Assembly: GCA_012295275.1 (NCBI GenBank)
Contig: CM022676.1
Location: forward strand, 14,848,325-14,912,324
DNA: 64,000 nt
Direction of reading: 5' to 3'
Source: Chrysomallon squamiferum
Taxonomy: Eukaryota; Mollusca; Gastropoda; Neomphalida; Peltospiridae
The notes under the pieces were generated by a model that was given only the letters and a program-made list of their open reading frames with translations, searched no databases and had not been told where the DNA came from. Each line of letters begins with the position of its first letter. The first letter of the stretch is position 1. Below are positions 41,554 to 53,912 of this stretch, piece after piece. Both the position numbers and the translations under genes were made by a program.

Positions 41554-42671
41554 AAAACCATCGTTCAAATACTGTCACTTTTAGTCATCAATGTGATCAT
41601 ATTTTTATTTTATTTATTTGTTTATTTACTTATTTACTTATTTTTGTTTACATTTTATATTTTTGATGACGTCAGGCAGCAGTGATGACGTCATACACAC
41701 TTTATTTGAAAGTTTCTAATCCACTGGCTTCTGTCAAACAGACACGTGTATAATGTACATAAACAACTCATTGCTTTATTTATTTCTTTAATATAGATTG
41801 TTTGATTACTTAATGTATTTTTTAAACTGTGATATAATAGAGGAAATATGTTACCTAAATATGTTAATTCTATATTCGAAAATAGTATTATATTTATATA
41901 TATGTAATTTGTTTTTCTTTGTTCATGGATGTCTTATTATTGAATATGCGTAAATATGTAGTATTTATTAGAGACCTAGGGGCATTTTATTTTAGTTTAA
42001 ATATGTAAATTTTATATCATTCAGTATTCACTAAACGGGAGTCAAAATAACTTAATTATTTTTGTAATTATTTTGTTTCCGTCTTCCATCTCTAAATTGA
42101 TTGCCATGAATTACAAAGTATCTGTAAATGCCTAAATAAGATTAGTCTATAAACAAATATTATAAATTCTGTGTTTAGATTTTGTCACAAATCAAATAAA
42201 ATACTGTTACCCTTTTATCGTTTTTAAAACTAATATGAAGATAAATTATGTGTTTACTGTTTGTTAGACATGAACTTAAGAACTGGTATTTGATTCATTT
42301 ATCTGTGTTCTTTTATTTAGATTTATGTAAAACAGATATGCTAGTAAATTATATTATATACAATATTCATTAGACATAACATTAGAAGTTGTCAGTTTGT
42401 TTATACATAAAATTATAATTTGTTCTTAATTTTTTAATTCGTTAAAAATCTAAACACAAAATATAGAGGTATAGAAATAAATGTTTTAATTATATTTGTT
42501 TGGTTCATGTCATCTTTTTCTCTTCTGGGTAGAAAGAATATATGGTGTAAGAGAAATTCAAGTGAAAAGCTTTCAAATAAAACAAAAAAAACAACAAAAG
42601 GCACTGGTTGGATTGGGAGATAAGCAAACTCAGACATTAAATAGATTTTACAACTCTGTACATCATGCCTC

Positions 42672-42716
<45 letters not shown>

Positions 42717-42844
42717 GAGTTCTGTTATTAGAATTATTATTATTATCATCATCATTATCATCATCTTTGTTTATATATATATGTGTATTTGGTTATTTCT
42801 GTTTTCCATATATTTTGTTCCATATATTACAAAGTTAGGTATGT

Positions 42845-43035
42845 TGTGCTGATTGCATGTTCTTATTACACTCTGACAGGTCAGTGGTTCAATTCTTGTC
42901 TGTGTAATAAACTTACTACACAAACGTGTTGTATGTAACAAGTGAACTAATGTTCTTATTACACACTGACAGGTCAGTGGTTCAATCCTGTGAGTGTGAC
43001 TAAAGTTACTACACAAGGATGTGTTGTATGTAGCA
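42845..43035. repeat. Tandem duplication (~112 bp) with B-box-like GGTTCAATCCT
   Basis: GTTCTTATTACACTCTGACA and CAGGTCAGTGGTTCAAT are repeated at about 42859 and 42950, each followed by ACTACACAA and TGTTGTATGTA. The GGTTCAATYCTTG core resembles a polymerase III B box, so a SINE origin is possible. Confidence 0.7.
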
Positions 43036-44857
43036 AATAGTATTTATCATATAATAGTCATTGTAATGACATATAAAAGTAACAAACAAATTTTGTTTAT
43101 TTTTGTTTTCAACCGCTTCATTTTTCTTTATTTCATTCAATATTCATTCAATATTCATTCATCCATCAAATCAGATACATGTACATGTAGCGTTAGAATT
43201 AAGATAATGATTATTTTACTTTTAGAATTACAGTTTAAACTTGAATTAGGCTAAGAACTGTCGAAAGATGACAGAAGGGTTAGTGCAATAGTCAGGTTCT
43301 TTCGCTAAATGCAGTTCATTCAGTGGAAATATTAGTGGTGGGCTCAGATTACATTTAATCCTATGATTAGATTTAAGGTTAGTGTTATGGTTTCATTCGG
43401 GATTATTGAAAATATTAAGACCAGAATAATAGCTAATTCAGCATTAAGTAAGGATTAAGGTTAGGTTTACCATCTTCTGTGACTTAGGATTAGTCTTTTC
43501 CTAGGGTTAGCTTTCAGGTAATGATATATCACTGGACCATCCAGCAAATAACAGTGTTCATAAAAGTGTTCTAAAACACACCTAGGATCAAAATCTAAAC
43601 TGTTTTGTCACTCCGCTAGTCACAGAGACTTAAATACTTTTACTGTGCAACTTAAAACTGGTTTCATGTCAGCTCACATATGAACAATTTAAGTAAAAAT
43701 AACAAAATCTTGAAAAACATTTAATAATCTTAGGAAAACACCAATTATGAGTGTAATTTAGATTCCTGATGAATAAAATTTATTCTCTCTGAGTCAGACT
43801 TTAGATTAACGTTCTAGACCAATGGAATATGTTTACACTAAAATGAGAATCTACTCAACTGTGTTAACAGTTGTGTAATTATCACCAGTGCACAGAAATG
43901 TGGAAGTAAAAAATACTCTGTGAAAAGTACACTGTCCTTAAAAAGAAATTAACACATCTGAACATAATAATAATAATAGCAATAATAACAACAACAACAA
44001 CAGTAACATCAATAATTGTAATAATAACAATAACAATAACAATAATAATAATAAATGATAATAAGCTGTAAATAAAAAAAATAAAAATAAATTAGCATTA
44101 ACAGGAAAATGAAAAGAAAATAACAGGAAACAGATTAGCAACAACAGCATAAAAAACAACAACTGTAAAATGATAATAATATAAAAAGAAGAAGAAAGAC
44201 ATGTTAAAATGGACATTTATTTTATCAAAGTTTATAATATTTTCAATTAAATGAAGACACTAAGAAAAATATGTATTAAGAAAAAAGCAGCAATCTGAAT
44301 AAATTATGTTAAATCTTAGTTTCCCTTGACAACAAATATAAACTGAGACTGAAAATGACCATTCATAATAAATTTTCTATTTTATATTGATATTTCTTTC
44401 ACAATTTTTACTCAGTCTTCACAGCAAAAACTATTTTTTTAAGACAGGAAGTTATTATTATTTTTATAATGTAAGTAATTGATTATACTTAGTCAGTGTA
44501 TCCCTCCAATGGGACTAGGGTCCCCCACTTCAGGTCATATTTGATACATTCCATCTCCAATACAAATATTTCTTATCAGTTTAGTAGTTGTTGTCCTGGT
44601 TCAGTAGTGAAAACTTTATCAGGATGTTTTCTTAAATCAGCTAAAACTCCTGAAAACTTAACAAATAAATAAATTATAATACTAACCCTTTACACACAAA
44701 CATACAGTTATACATACCCACCCAGACACTGACATCCTCCACATACACACACCTACCCACACAGAAACACACACATATACTAAAACAAATCACTATCAAG
44801 TTAATTGTTTTCTAAGTCAGTTATGAAATAACAGCAAACATATATAGAATTAGTCAG

Positions 44858-45025
44858 TGTGTGTGTGTGTGTTTATAATATATATGTACATGGGTCTTTG
44901 TATGTATATGTAGTGTGTGTGTGTGTGTATAATATGTATGTACATGGCTGTTTGTATGTATATGTAGTGTGTGTGTGTGTATAATATGTATGTACATGGG
45001 TGTTTGTATGTATATGTAGTGTGCG
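44858..45025. repeat. Three-unit ~55-bp minisatellite
   Basis: Three copies of a unit made of a GT run, TATAATATGTATGTACATGG and GTTTGTATGTATATGTAGT start at about 44858, 44913 and 44969. The first copy has a few substitutions. Confidence 0.9.
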
Positions 45026-45855
45026 TCTCTGTACATAAATATTAACAAATATGATTAAGCTGAGTATTATTGACTCACTAGTATTATTTTATTATTAAGA
45101 TATTCTAACAATTTCACATTTTATTACATAATGACAACCACAGAATAAATGTTAACTATTAAATTCACACCAAACAAATGTTGCTGCCCTTAGAATTTAC
45201 ATACTTAATTGAAAACAAAAGTTTAGAAGGTTTTGAAACTTTATCAGCAAATGCTTCAATAAAAAACAAACCAGATTATGGGTAAATATAAAATAGTTGA
45301 TGTGATGTTTTAATGAGATAGCCACACTTTGAAGATTCCAAAATAACGGCAATAAAACAAGTAATAATAAAATTAACTGAAATAGCATTAACATATACAA
45401 CAAGTAATAATAAACCTAACTGTGATAAGAATAACAAATGTAACTAATTTTTGTAATGACCGTAATACCAACAATCCAATAATAAAAAAATAAAACAAAC
45501 AAAAGTTTCAATACAAATAGTGTAGTTCAAAAACCTACATTAATAAAACAGAAATTTGCTAAGGAAGATAACTCTAATACATAAAATAAAATATGTTACC
45601 TGCAGAAAACATAAGAACTGACTACAGAACCAGTGATGTTGCCATGGTGAGGAACAGTGCTGACACATGGAAGAGCACTGCTGACTAAAATATTTCTTTT
45701 GCCATGTTGTAGATAAACTGAGATAAATAAATAAATAAATAAATAAATAAGGAAACAGGTAAGTAAATATATAAAATGAATAAATAAATAAAAGACAGTA
45801 CATTTACATATACATACTGAAATGTACAGCTTGCTACATATGCAAATACACTCAC

Positions 45856-45903
<48 letters not shown>

Positions 45904-46639
45904 TTTATTCATTTGCTAAATGTATTACAACATATTTAATTAATATTCAATTTAACTTTTTAAAGTTATTTTATTAATTACTTATTATGAATATTATTAA
46001 TTACTTATTATGAATATTATTAATTTATTTGTAGTGAGGTGACAGCATCTGTTTAGTAACATTATCTGACAACTGGTTACACATTAAAATGATTAATCTT
46101 AAATTTTCTCAGTCTTGGTTATACACCACATTCAGATCCCTTGTGACTGCTTCTGTCAATTCTACCAACTAATACTGTTCTGAAATCATAAAAAATTAAT
46201 TATAATTAAAATATTACCTGAACAGGATCCAACCATTTTCCATGTATTTTATCTCGCATACCAACATTCTTAAACAATCATTCCAAAACATACACACACA
46301 CACAATAAGAATAATATCAATGTAATAAACATAATAATAGAGACAAATTTACAATAGTGTGTGCAGGTTTTTCCTTTCCAAGATGTTTTGGTACAGAACT
46401 TTGTCCAGTCTGAGCTGATTTCAGTTTCCAGGATGAAATAGCAAATACAGACTGTAAGTAAATAAAAATAAAAAACGAATATTCACTAATATTTCTGTAC
46501 TTGTTTAATATTACTGGTTATCATGATTTATATATCTATAATGATTACAATTACTACGACCTGTTAATAACGTGTTAACATTTTTAAATATTAATATTTC
46601 TTAAGTATAAAACTAAATTTATGAATAGAAATTGTACAG

Positions 46640-46956
46640 AGAGACGTATTAGGCTGTGATGACCTCTGCACAATCTACATAACTCCGCCCCAGAAGGGAG
46701 GCAACTCTATCATTGCTTAATATGACAAAGTTAAAACATGGCGGACGAATCGCTTCCACAAACTACCGGTTGCTTTCTGTCTGGATTATTTAAGAGATAC
46801 CACTATATTTTTGAAAAGCTATGAGTAAGGTTTCAGGTACTTCAGTCAAGATTACACCTGTAACATGTTTTGGAATGATGACGGCACCATTTTTATGTCA
46901 GTTAAATCGGATCGGTCGTTGAAGAAGAGCGAAAAACCTATGGGATCCACGTGGAT
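46640..46956 (+). promoter_or_regulatory. Putative promoter and 5' leader, right copy
   Basis: Mirror of the left promoter. It includes CCGCCCCAGAAGGGAGG (46686-46702), an AACATGGCGG element at 46735-46744 and a 28-codon upstream frame (46738-46824) that remains open in both copies. A second short frame overlaps it (ATG at 46822). Which ATG is used cannot be decided from the sequence. Confidence 0.4.
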
Positions 46957-49900
46957 ATGAGCCCGACTGTGACATCTTGTGTTGATTGTTCTTGTCAGCA
47001 GCGTAAGTAAGAACATAATTAATGATTTTATTTACATTGAGGAGTTTTCAAAGTGCATCTGGACATTTCAAAGTAATATTTAATAAATTTCTTATCTTTC
47101 AAGATATATCATATTAGTATATTCTAATTATTAAAGCTCTTATATGCATTGTTGTTTTGTTTTAATTGTTTCTGGTTTCTTACTTTATATAAAGGTTAGA
47201 ATTATTCATCAAAAATAGAAAAATTAAAAGATCTGAAAATTATCTATGAAGAGATTTGTTTTTCCTCTCATGACATTTTTTTCTACAGTACAGTTCAGCT
47301 GGTTATTAATGTAATAAAATCAAAAATATATTATTACATGACTCTTTAAAAACAAATTACCTCATTCCTTCATAAGATGTGTTTAATACAAAAGCAAAAA
47401 TACAATGCTATATTATATATGTATGTTCTTAAATGAAACATTAATTCCTTCTTTTTCTCATTAACATATAATATTTATTATATTTATTATAATCATTAAA
47501 TGATTAATATATTTAAATGTTTATAGTAAATTAATATTACTTTTATTGTTGTGTTGTTATTGCTATTATTACAACTACTACCATTATTACTATTAACCAC
47601 TACTACTACTATGCGTGTTGTTGTTATTGTTATTATTGTTGATCATTTTTATCATCATCATGATTAAAATGTGTTGAAAAAAGTAATATTATTTTATTAT
47701 TCAAGTGAAACCTCAACTAATCAAGAGTCCGATTGTCAAATGATGTGTAGCCTGTGTTAAAATGTTTTCTGAAACCTCTCAACAGTGACAGGGTATGTTG
47801 TTTTATTAGTTTGAATGTGTGTGTGTGTGTGTGTGTGGATCACTAGATTGTATACTGAAATTTAGAACATTTCTACAACCTGTGTTTGAAATGTTTGTCC
47901 AATCTGTTCAGCTTGTTATTAAAACATGTGGTAGTGACCACATGATCAAAAGTTAGAACTAAAGTTTACTTAGTTGTCTTAAAAGTATTACCTAGAGATA
48001 AAGATTACTTTATTGCAAAGTCAGTCAGAGAGAGAGAGATTGGTTATACATGTGTGTATCTGTGTTTTAGGCAATTTCATAGATAAATAAAAATAACAGA
48101 AACATCGAGTAACGATAATAAGCAGAGAAAAATGCATTTGTCTGACAAATGTAGATTGTTAAAAAAATATATCATATTTTTGTTAAAATTACTAAACTTT
48201 ATATTTACTATTGGTGTTAAGTATTTTACGTAGGTCACAACAGGTCCTGTCTACAAAGAGAACTTACATCATGGAGAAGGATGAATCAGCTGTTACAGAA
48301 ACCATTCTCATGTAGTCTGCACCACTCTGAATTGTGAGTTTATTTTAGTTTTGTGTCTTAGAGAGTAAAATACCCTTTGAAACAATTCTTTATTGATTTG
48401 AAAATAGTGTAATAATAATCAGATTTTTCCTGTTTTGCTAATTATTATTTTTATTATTATTAACATTATCATCAGTATCATTATAATGTATTACTCAGTG
48501 CCATGAGGATTCCCCTATGTTGTAAATATGTCTTAGGCATGTTACTAATGAGCTGGCTTGCTCTAGGGGTATCAGATATGGGATCTATGTATGCAATATA
48601 TCATGTTTTTGTACATTAGAACACAACAAACAGAAGACTGTATTTGCACTGGCGCTGAACATTCAGTATAGTAGTAAAGAAATATTTTAATCTGTCACAT
48701 CAGTCACACATGGGTTACTACAATGAAAACAGAAAATATATATAACTAATTACTCAGTGGACAGCGACTGATCCCTCAAACAAACAAAAAAATCTCCAAG
48801 CTTTTATTAAGAAATAAAATGGACTTATTATGGACTTATTATTATTTATAAGAAAGAAAAGAGATTTGCTTTATCTGTCAAAGTGTTACAGTTCTTGCTG
48901 CTAGATCATTCTGTGAAACACCAACCACTCTCAAGGTGATAATTAATCCTGAAATAACCAGGCTTTTTGTTGATTCAGCAGACTGAATAAACAGTCAGAT
49001 ACAAGTGACATTAACAAGCGGAAGATTCTTCTGTCTCACTTAGTAACATTATTTATTAATAACAAAGTACATTCCAGAAATATCCTACACACTATTTTAC
49101 CTCAATCCAGTAACTGATATCAGTGAAACTTAAGTTTTAATAATACTAATACTACTAATAATAATTAGTTATTCATTTATAATTGTTTATTTATTATTGA
49201 TTACTTTTATTATTTTTTTTATTTTTCAGAATGCACACATCACTCTAACTGATGCTCTGATGCTGTCAGGTGCCAGTGATATTGTTTTCAATAGAACATG
49301 CTGTCAGGTATTTTTTCTTTTCTTTTATTTATTTATTTATTTCATATTTATTATCTTGTTAAATCAAATTTTTTATTTTTTTTATTAAAATGAGCTTATT
49401 TGGCTCTGTTAAAGTTTATTTATTTTCTTCATTTTATACTTTGGAAAATATATGGTAAAATATTCAGTTTTAGTGTATATACTGATGGATTCGTTTACCA
49501 AAGTAAATACATTTTTATTATTTAAAATCAATCACTTCAGACTTAAAAAAGATCCTTATATAATGGTTGGTATTTCCGAAGGCTGCTAGTAAAGAAAGAA
49601 TTTAAAGTCATTCATCCTTCATTAAGTGATAGGTGAAAAGAAGGAGAAGAATTATGATTGTTGTAGTTAAATGTGTAAATGTATGAGAGAAAAACTGGAT
49701 GAAAGAAAGGAGAGACAGAGAAAGAAGGAGAGGGAGAATGATATTTGGGGGGCATATTTTGTATAATCTATCATGTAATGTAATGACACCTCAGTCTTTA
49801 CATTCAGCATTTTGAACATGTAATTTTTAAACTTTCAGACAAATTAAAACTTTTAACACGTCCAGTGAACTTCCATCAGGCACTGAGGACACGGTTATTT

Positions 49901-50628
49901 TCTGGTTAAATAAAGACTGTTCTGCTGCCATTGCAAAAGAGAACAAATCTGAGCAGGTGAATTTCAGTTTGTTTTCTTACATATTTGTCATTTTTCTAAA
50001 CCTAATGAAGTGTAATTTAATTTAATATATGAAGCTGCAGTTTGTTGATAATTTATCAGTAAGTACATGTGTACATATACACAAATTACATTAGTATCCT
50101 GTAACACAACCTACACTTCATACCATGTATGTTTGACTTGTGCATGCTTGTGTGAGCATGTGTGCACACACACACACACAAACACATTACTTACATTCAT
50201 GTAAATGTGATTATTTTGTTGTAAATGTTTATTTCTATATTATAAAACAAAAGAAGAAGCTTCATATTTCATCAGTTTAATAAAATGTTTAACTTTCCTG
50301 TTACCAGACTGGAACTGCCAGCCCTTCACACAGAGTCACTGTTCCTGTGATGACAGACATACTAAAAGATGTAGAGATGGATGTACAGTTCCTGTTGTCT
50401 GAAGTTTCTATTGTCCGCAGTCTCTCAGTTTTCATGGTTTGTTTAATAACAACATTTTTGTATTAGAAGGTAATTTTAAAAATTAGATATACTAAATTTA
50501 TGAATATTAATTTCTAGTTAAGATACATGTGTTGTTGATTTTGAATTTTATATTTCATATTTGACAAATTTATATTTTAATATTAGGTCAGGTTTTCTGT
50601 TGTGTTTTTAATATGGCCTGAAAATATA

Positions 50629-50691
<63 letters not shown>

Positions 50692-52845
50692 GAGTTTTTA
50701 ATTATGATTCAGAATATTAGTTTGCAAATCCAAAATTGTTTTATATCTTTTATTATTTGAATTTATGAAATTTGTTACTCTACTGGAAAAATTGGTATTT
50801 GTAATATTCAGTTTTAGTGTTCAGACTGACAGATACTTTTTTTATTATTTAAAATGGATGATTTCAGACTTTAAAAGATCCTTATATGATGGTCAGAATT
50901 TCATAAGGCTACCAATAAAGAAAGTTAATATCAAAGGAATATTAAAATGAGTGCATCACAGTTAAATTTAATGAAGATTTATTTCATCAGACAGCTTATG
51001 TTGCGTTCAGCATCTCGCTATGGTAACGGGAGGTCAAATGTCACAAAACATAGCTTTCAGTTTCACAAAAGTGAGTTGAGATTCACAAGTACTCCAGAAC
51101 TAAACAAATCAAACTCTTCACTGTAAGTATTCACTTAATTCATTTTGTTATAATTTGTAGTGATGGATAGACTGGCTCAGTGGTTAGAGTACATGGTTAA
51201 AGTGTGTTGAGTTCCAGTATCAGTCCTACATGGAGGACTAATAAAGTTGTTTAACAATGTAGTCATGGATCTGTGCCTGATGTTGCTAAAATCATGGTAT
51301 ATGTTTGTTTTTTTCTGTGGAAAGATGTATATTAAACAAAAACAAAATTAGTTACTTGTGTCATCAGGTTTATTGGTATTTACCTTTAAAGATACAAAGA
51401 AGTAGTAAAAAACATGCTATACAGGTTCTAAAATAAAATTGTTCATCTTTATTTTAGATTTGTTCTATTTTAGCTACATTTAATATTTATATTTATTAAT
51501 AATCAGGTTATAATGAAGTATTTTTAAAAATATTTATTTTTAATTTTTCATTAACTCAGACTGTGTGTATGTTTATCAGTTTATCTGTATGCATGCAGGC
51601 ACAATTGAAATCCAATAGCTGAAAGATATTTTTGTCAACAAACATTCATTTCTATCAGTAAATGGTATTGATATACATATATAACAGTAAATAATGTTTA
51701 AATCAAAACAATAAAGAAATAAATTAAGTTTGTTTTTACTTTTTCAGACACACAGCACAAAACAGACAAGTGTTGTTACCTAAAGTTCAGAATGGGACAC
51801 ACACAGACAGCAGAACAGACAGAGAAGTTTCTAAAATGACTGGTAAGAAAAACACACACATTAACTTAGCTGTTTAACTATCAATTTACATTCTTCTCAG
51901 TTTTTGTGTTGTGTGTATTCTCAATACAGAGTAAGAAAAGCAGATTAGTACAAGGAAAGTCTACAATAATAAGCAAAGTAATTGTAGTGTACAAATATAC
52001 TTAGAATACTTCATTATTTCCATACTTCCATTATCATTGTTTTATTCTTGTCCATTAATCATTATATTTTCTTTATCTTATGATTTTTTTCTTCTTCTTA
52101 TATTTTTCTTCTTATTTTACTTATTTATTTGTTATATTTTTTTATCTACAATTATTTTCTATCATAACATTTTTAATCCATAGAAAAAACTCTAACAGAC
52201 TGAGTATGCCAGCATTTTACACTAATTTACTCAGTCTGTGAGGTTTAATTTACATATCTCATATTTTTGTTATTATACATATAAATTAAAATACAAACTA
52301 AAATAAAATGTCTTTATTTTAATCCTCTTCATCATCATCATTATATATTTTAAAAACTATCTCCATCATTATACATTTTTACCTTTCGCTTCATGCAGTT
52401 TATTAGTATAATATAAAATATACATTTTTGCAAATAATGTATTAACTAATTAGTTATTTGTTATTAATTGTTTTATTTTTTTAATATAAACTGAAAATGA
52501 TTTTGATTAATTTTACCAAGTGAAATGTTTGTGTTTTTTTAACAAGTTTAAATTTTTTATGCTTCTCAATAAAAAAATGATGTAGCCTATAAAAAGAAGT
52601 AAATCAATGTACTTTAGTGGTTTGATTAAATAGTAATAGTAAAAAAAGCATCTATATACAATTTCGTATGTTTATTAATAAAAAAAACAAATGCTTTATT
52701 TTGTTTCAGTTTCTTTTCTTGTTTTCCTTTTTCTTTTTCTTTTTTTTCTTCTGTTTTTAATTTATTAATTATCATGTAATAAATTCATTAATATTTTGTT
52801 TTTCTCACAGATATAATTCTGGAGCTAAACGTTTCACTGAAGTGA
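46957..52845 (+). CDS. Unrecognised multi-exon gene, right copy
   Basis: Exon blocks are 46957-47002, 48234-48333, 49839-49956, 50308-50436, 51006-51122 (damaged), 51748-51842 and 52811-52845, the last ending DIILELNVSLK then a stop. Phases join cleanly across the first four blocks and across the last three. Between 50436 and 51006 they do not, so an exon is missing from the model or splicing there is lost. Compared with the left copy, this one lacks the intron end and acceptor before 51006 (the DNA runs ATGTTGCG straight into TTCAGCATC) and has lost ten codons (DQVPISS...). It is probably a decaying or altered paralogue, or the other haplotype. The product looks hydrophilic, with no signal peptide, membrane helix or known domain. 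A 78-bp splice-flanked block (49230-49307) is conserved in both arms but is frame-incompatible with its neighbours. Confidence 0.45.
49436..49610. repeat. Intra-arm direct repeat, copy 1
   Basis: It shares TTCAGTTTTAGTGT, TTTTTATTATTTAAAAT, TTCAGACTT, GATCCTTATAT and a GGCTGCTAGTAAAGAAAG-type end with 50778-50930. The left arm carries the mirror copies at about 2500-2660 and 1120-1265, so this duplication is older than the inverted repeat. Confidence 0.85.
50778..50930. repeat. Intra-arm direct repeat, copy 2
   Basis: Second copy of the segment at 49436-49610, about 1.3 kb downstream. It lies in the stretch where the gene model is missing an exon. Its plus-strand frame (61 codons from 50765) differs by only one residue between the two arms, but that may simply reflect overall arm similarity. 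Confidence 0.8.
51160..51246 (+). mobile_element. tRNA-derived SINE fragment (right arm)
   Basis: ACTGGCTCAGTGGTTAGAGT (A-box-like) followed by GTTCCAGTATCAGTCC (B-box-like). Mirror copy at 757-832. Confidence 0.55.
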
Positions 52846-53792
52846 CATCAACCAAACATTTATCTGTGTCCATTGATGTTGTTATCAATAATTATCTCTG
52901 AAAGACTGGGAAGACAACAGCAACATCAAAGAAAGTGTATTAGGAAGATGTAGATCTCACAACACACATCACCATCATCCTTACATCATCAACAGCTGCA
53001 TCAGCACTTGACTCTTTACATCGTTGTCATGGTTATAATTCTTAATGACAAATCTTTTATAAATATATATATATTTTTTAATTATTTAATTTAACCATTT
53101 TGTTTTTATTTTTCTCCTGTGGACAATATTTTACTTTATTTTCTTATTTTAATATCTTTACCATGAAACTGCCAAGCTTTTCAAAAAGTCTTTCTTTCAG
53201 TTTTTGCAGTAGTTTTTCAGAGTCAGAAATTGCATGTTACAGTTGTTTGTGTAGTCTTTCAAAATATCTAGATATCTGAAGATATATTTATAGTTAAACA
53301 AAGTTTGTTTTTTTTTGTGAATTTTTTATATTATCTTTTGCTTATTATTTATTTTTATGATGTAACCAGGAATAAGATAAACAAAAAATATATTTGTTAC
53401 TTTCAAGAATTTGTTTTCATAGCTAAAGCATTCAGCCAATACTTTTCTTTTTGAGAAAAAAAGTCTTGCTTAGATTTTTTCATTATTATTAATTTTATTT
53501 TGAGTAAATAATAATTGAATATTTAATCTCAATGCCTTTTGATAAACAATACTTGTAATATTTGTTGTATGAGACATCTTTTCCATGTTGTTAATGTTCT
53601 TCATGTGAAGTAAATGTGACCTGTTTCTATAAAAGGTACACAAAGTTGCTGTCATTGTCATGTTTTTATAAAGTGTTTCCAGCTTTACTGATTATTTTTA
53701 TATCACCTTAAAAACTTGTAGTAATAATCAAAACAGTTGTTCAGAGAACATTTTAACTTTCTGACCATTACTGTTGTTACTCTATGTTGTTA

Positions 53793-53794
<2 letters not shown>

Positions 53795-53836
<42 letters not shown>

Positions 53837-53912
53837 TTATTATTATTGTTATTATTATTACTATTATTATTATTATTACTATTATTATTATTATAATTAT
53901 TATTATTTAGAT
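53795..53912. repeat. (TTA)n microsatellite, ~115 bp
   Basis: TTA trinucleotides with sparse interruptions. Confidence 0.95.

Larger units (their letters stand above)
41554..45792. other. Intergenic DNA without a recognised gene
   Basis: It contains the putative 3' UTR of the BTB gene (to about 42200), a CT tract (42679-42713), the two tandem duplications listed separately, AAT/AAC tracts (43962-44056) and an AAAT tract (45722-45750). No supported exon. Confidence 0.65.
45793..51976. repeat. Right arm of the inverted repeat
   Basis: Reverse complement of the left arm (1-6300). Its outer limit is uncertain because the left arm leaves the window. Its inner limit is near 45793: the AAATAA tract just before it has no counterpart visible beside the N gap. 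Compared with the left arm, it carries a 30-bp in-frame deletion and a larger deletion that removes a splice acceptor near 51005. Confidence 0.95.

Noticed and set aside
50765-50950. 61-codon frame MKFVTLLEKLVFVIF as a conserved small protein
   Set aside because: It is nearly identical in the two arms, but so is the surrounding noncoding DNA, and it lies on an intra-arm repeat. No start context or splice logic supports it.
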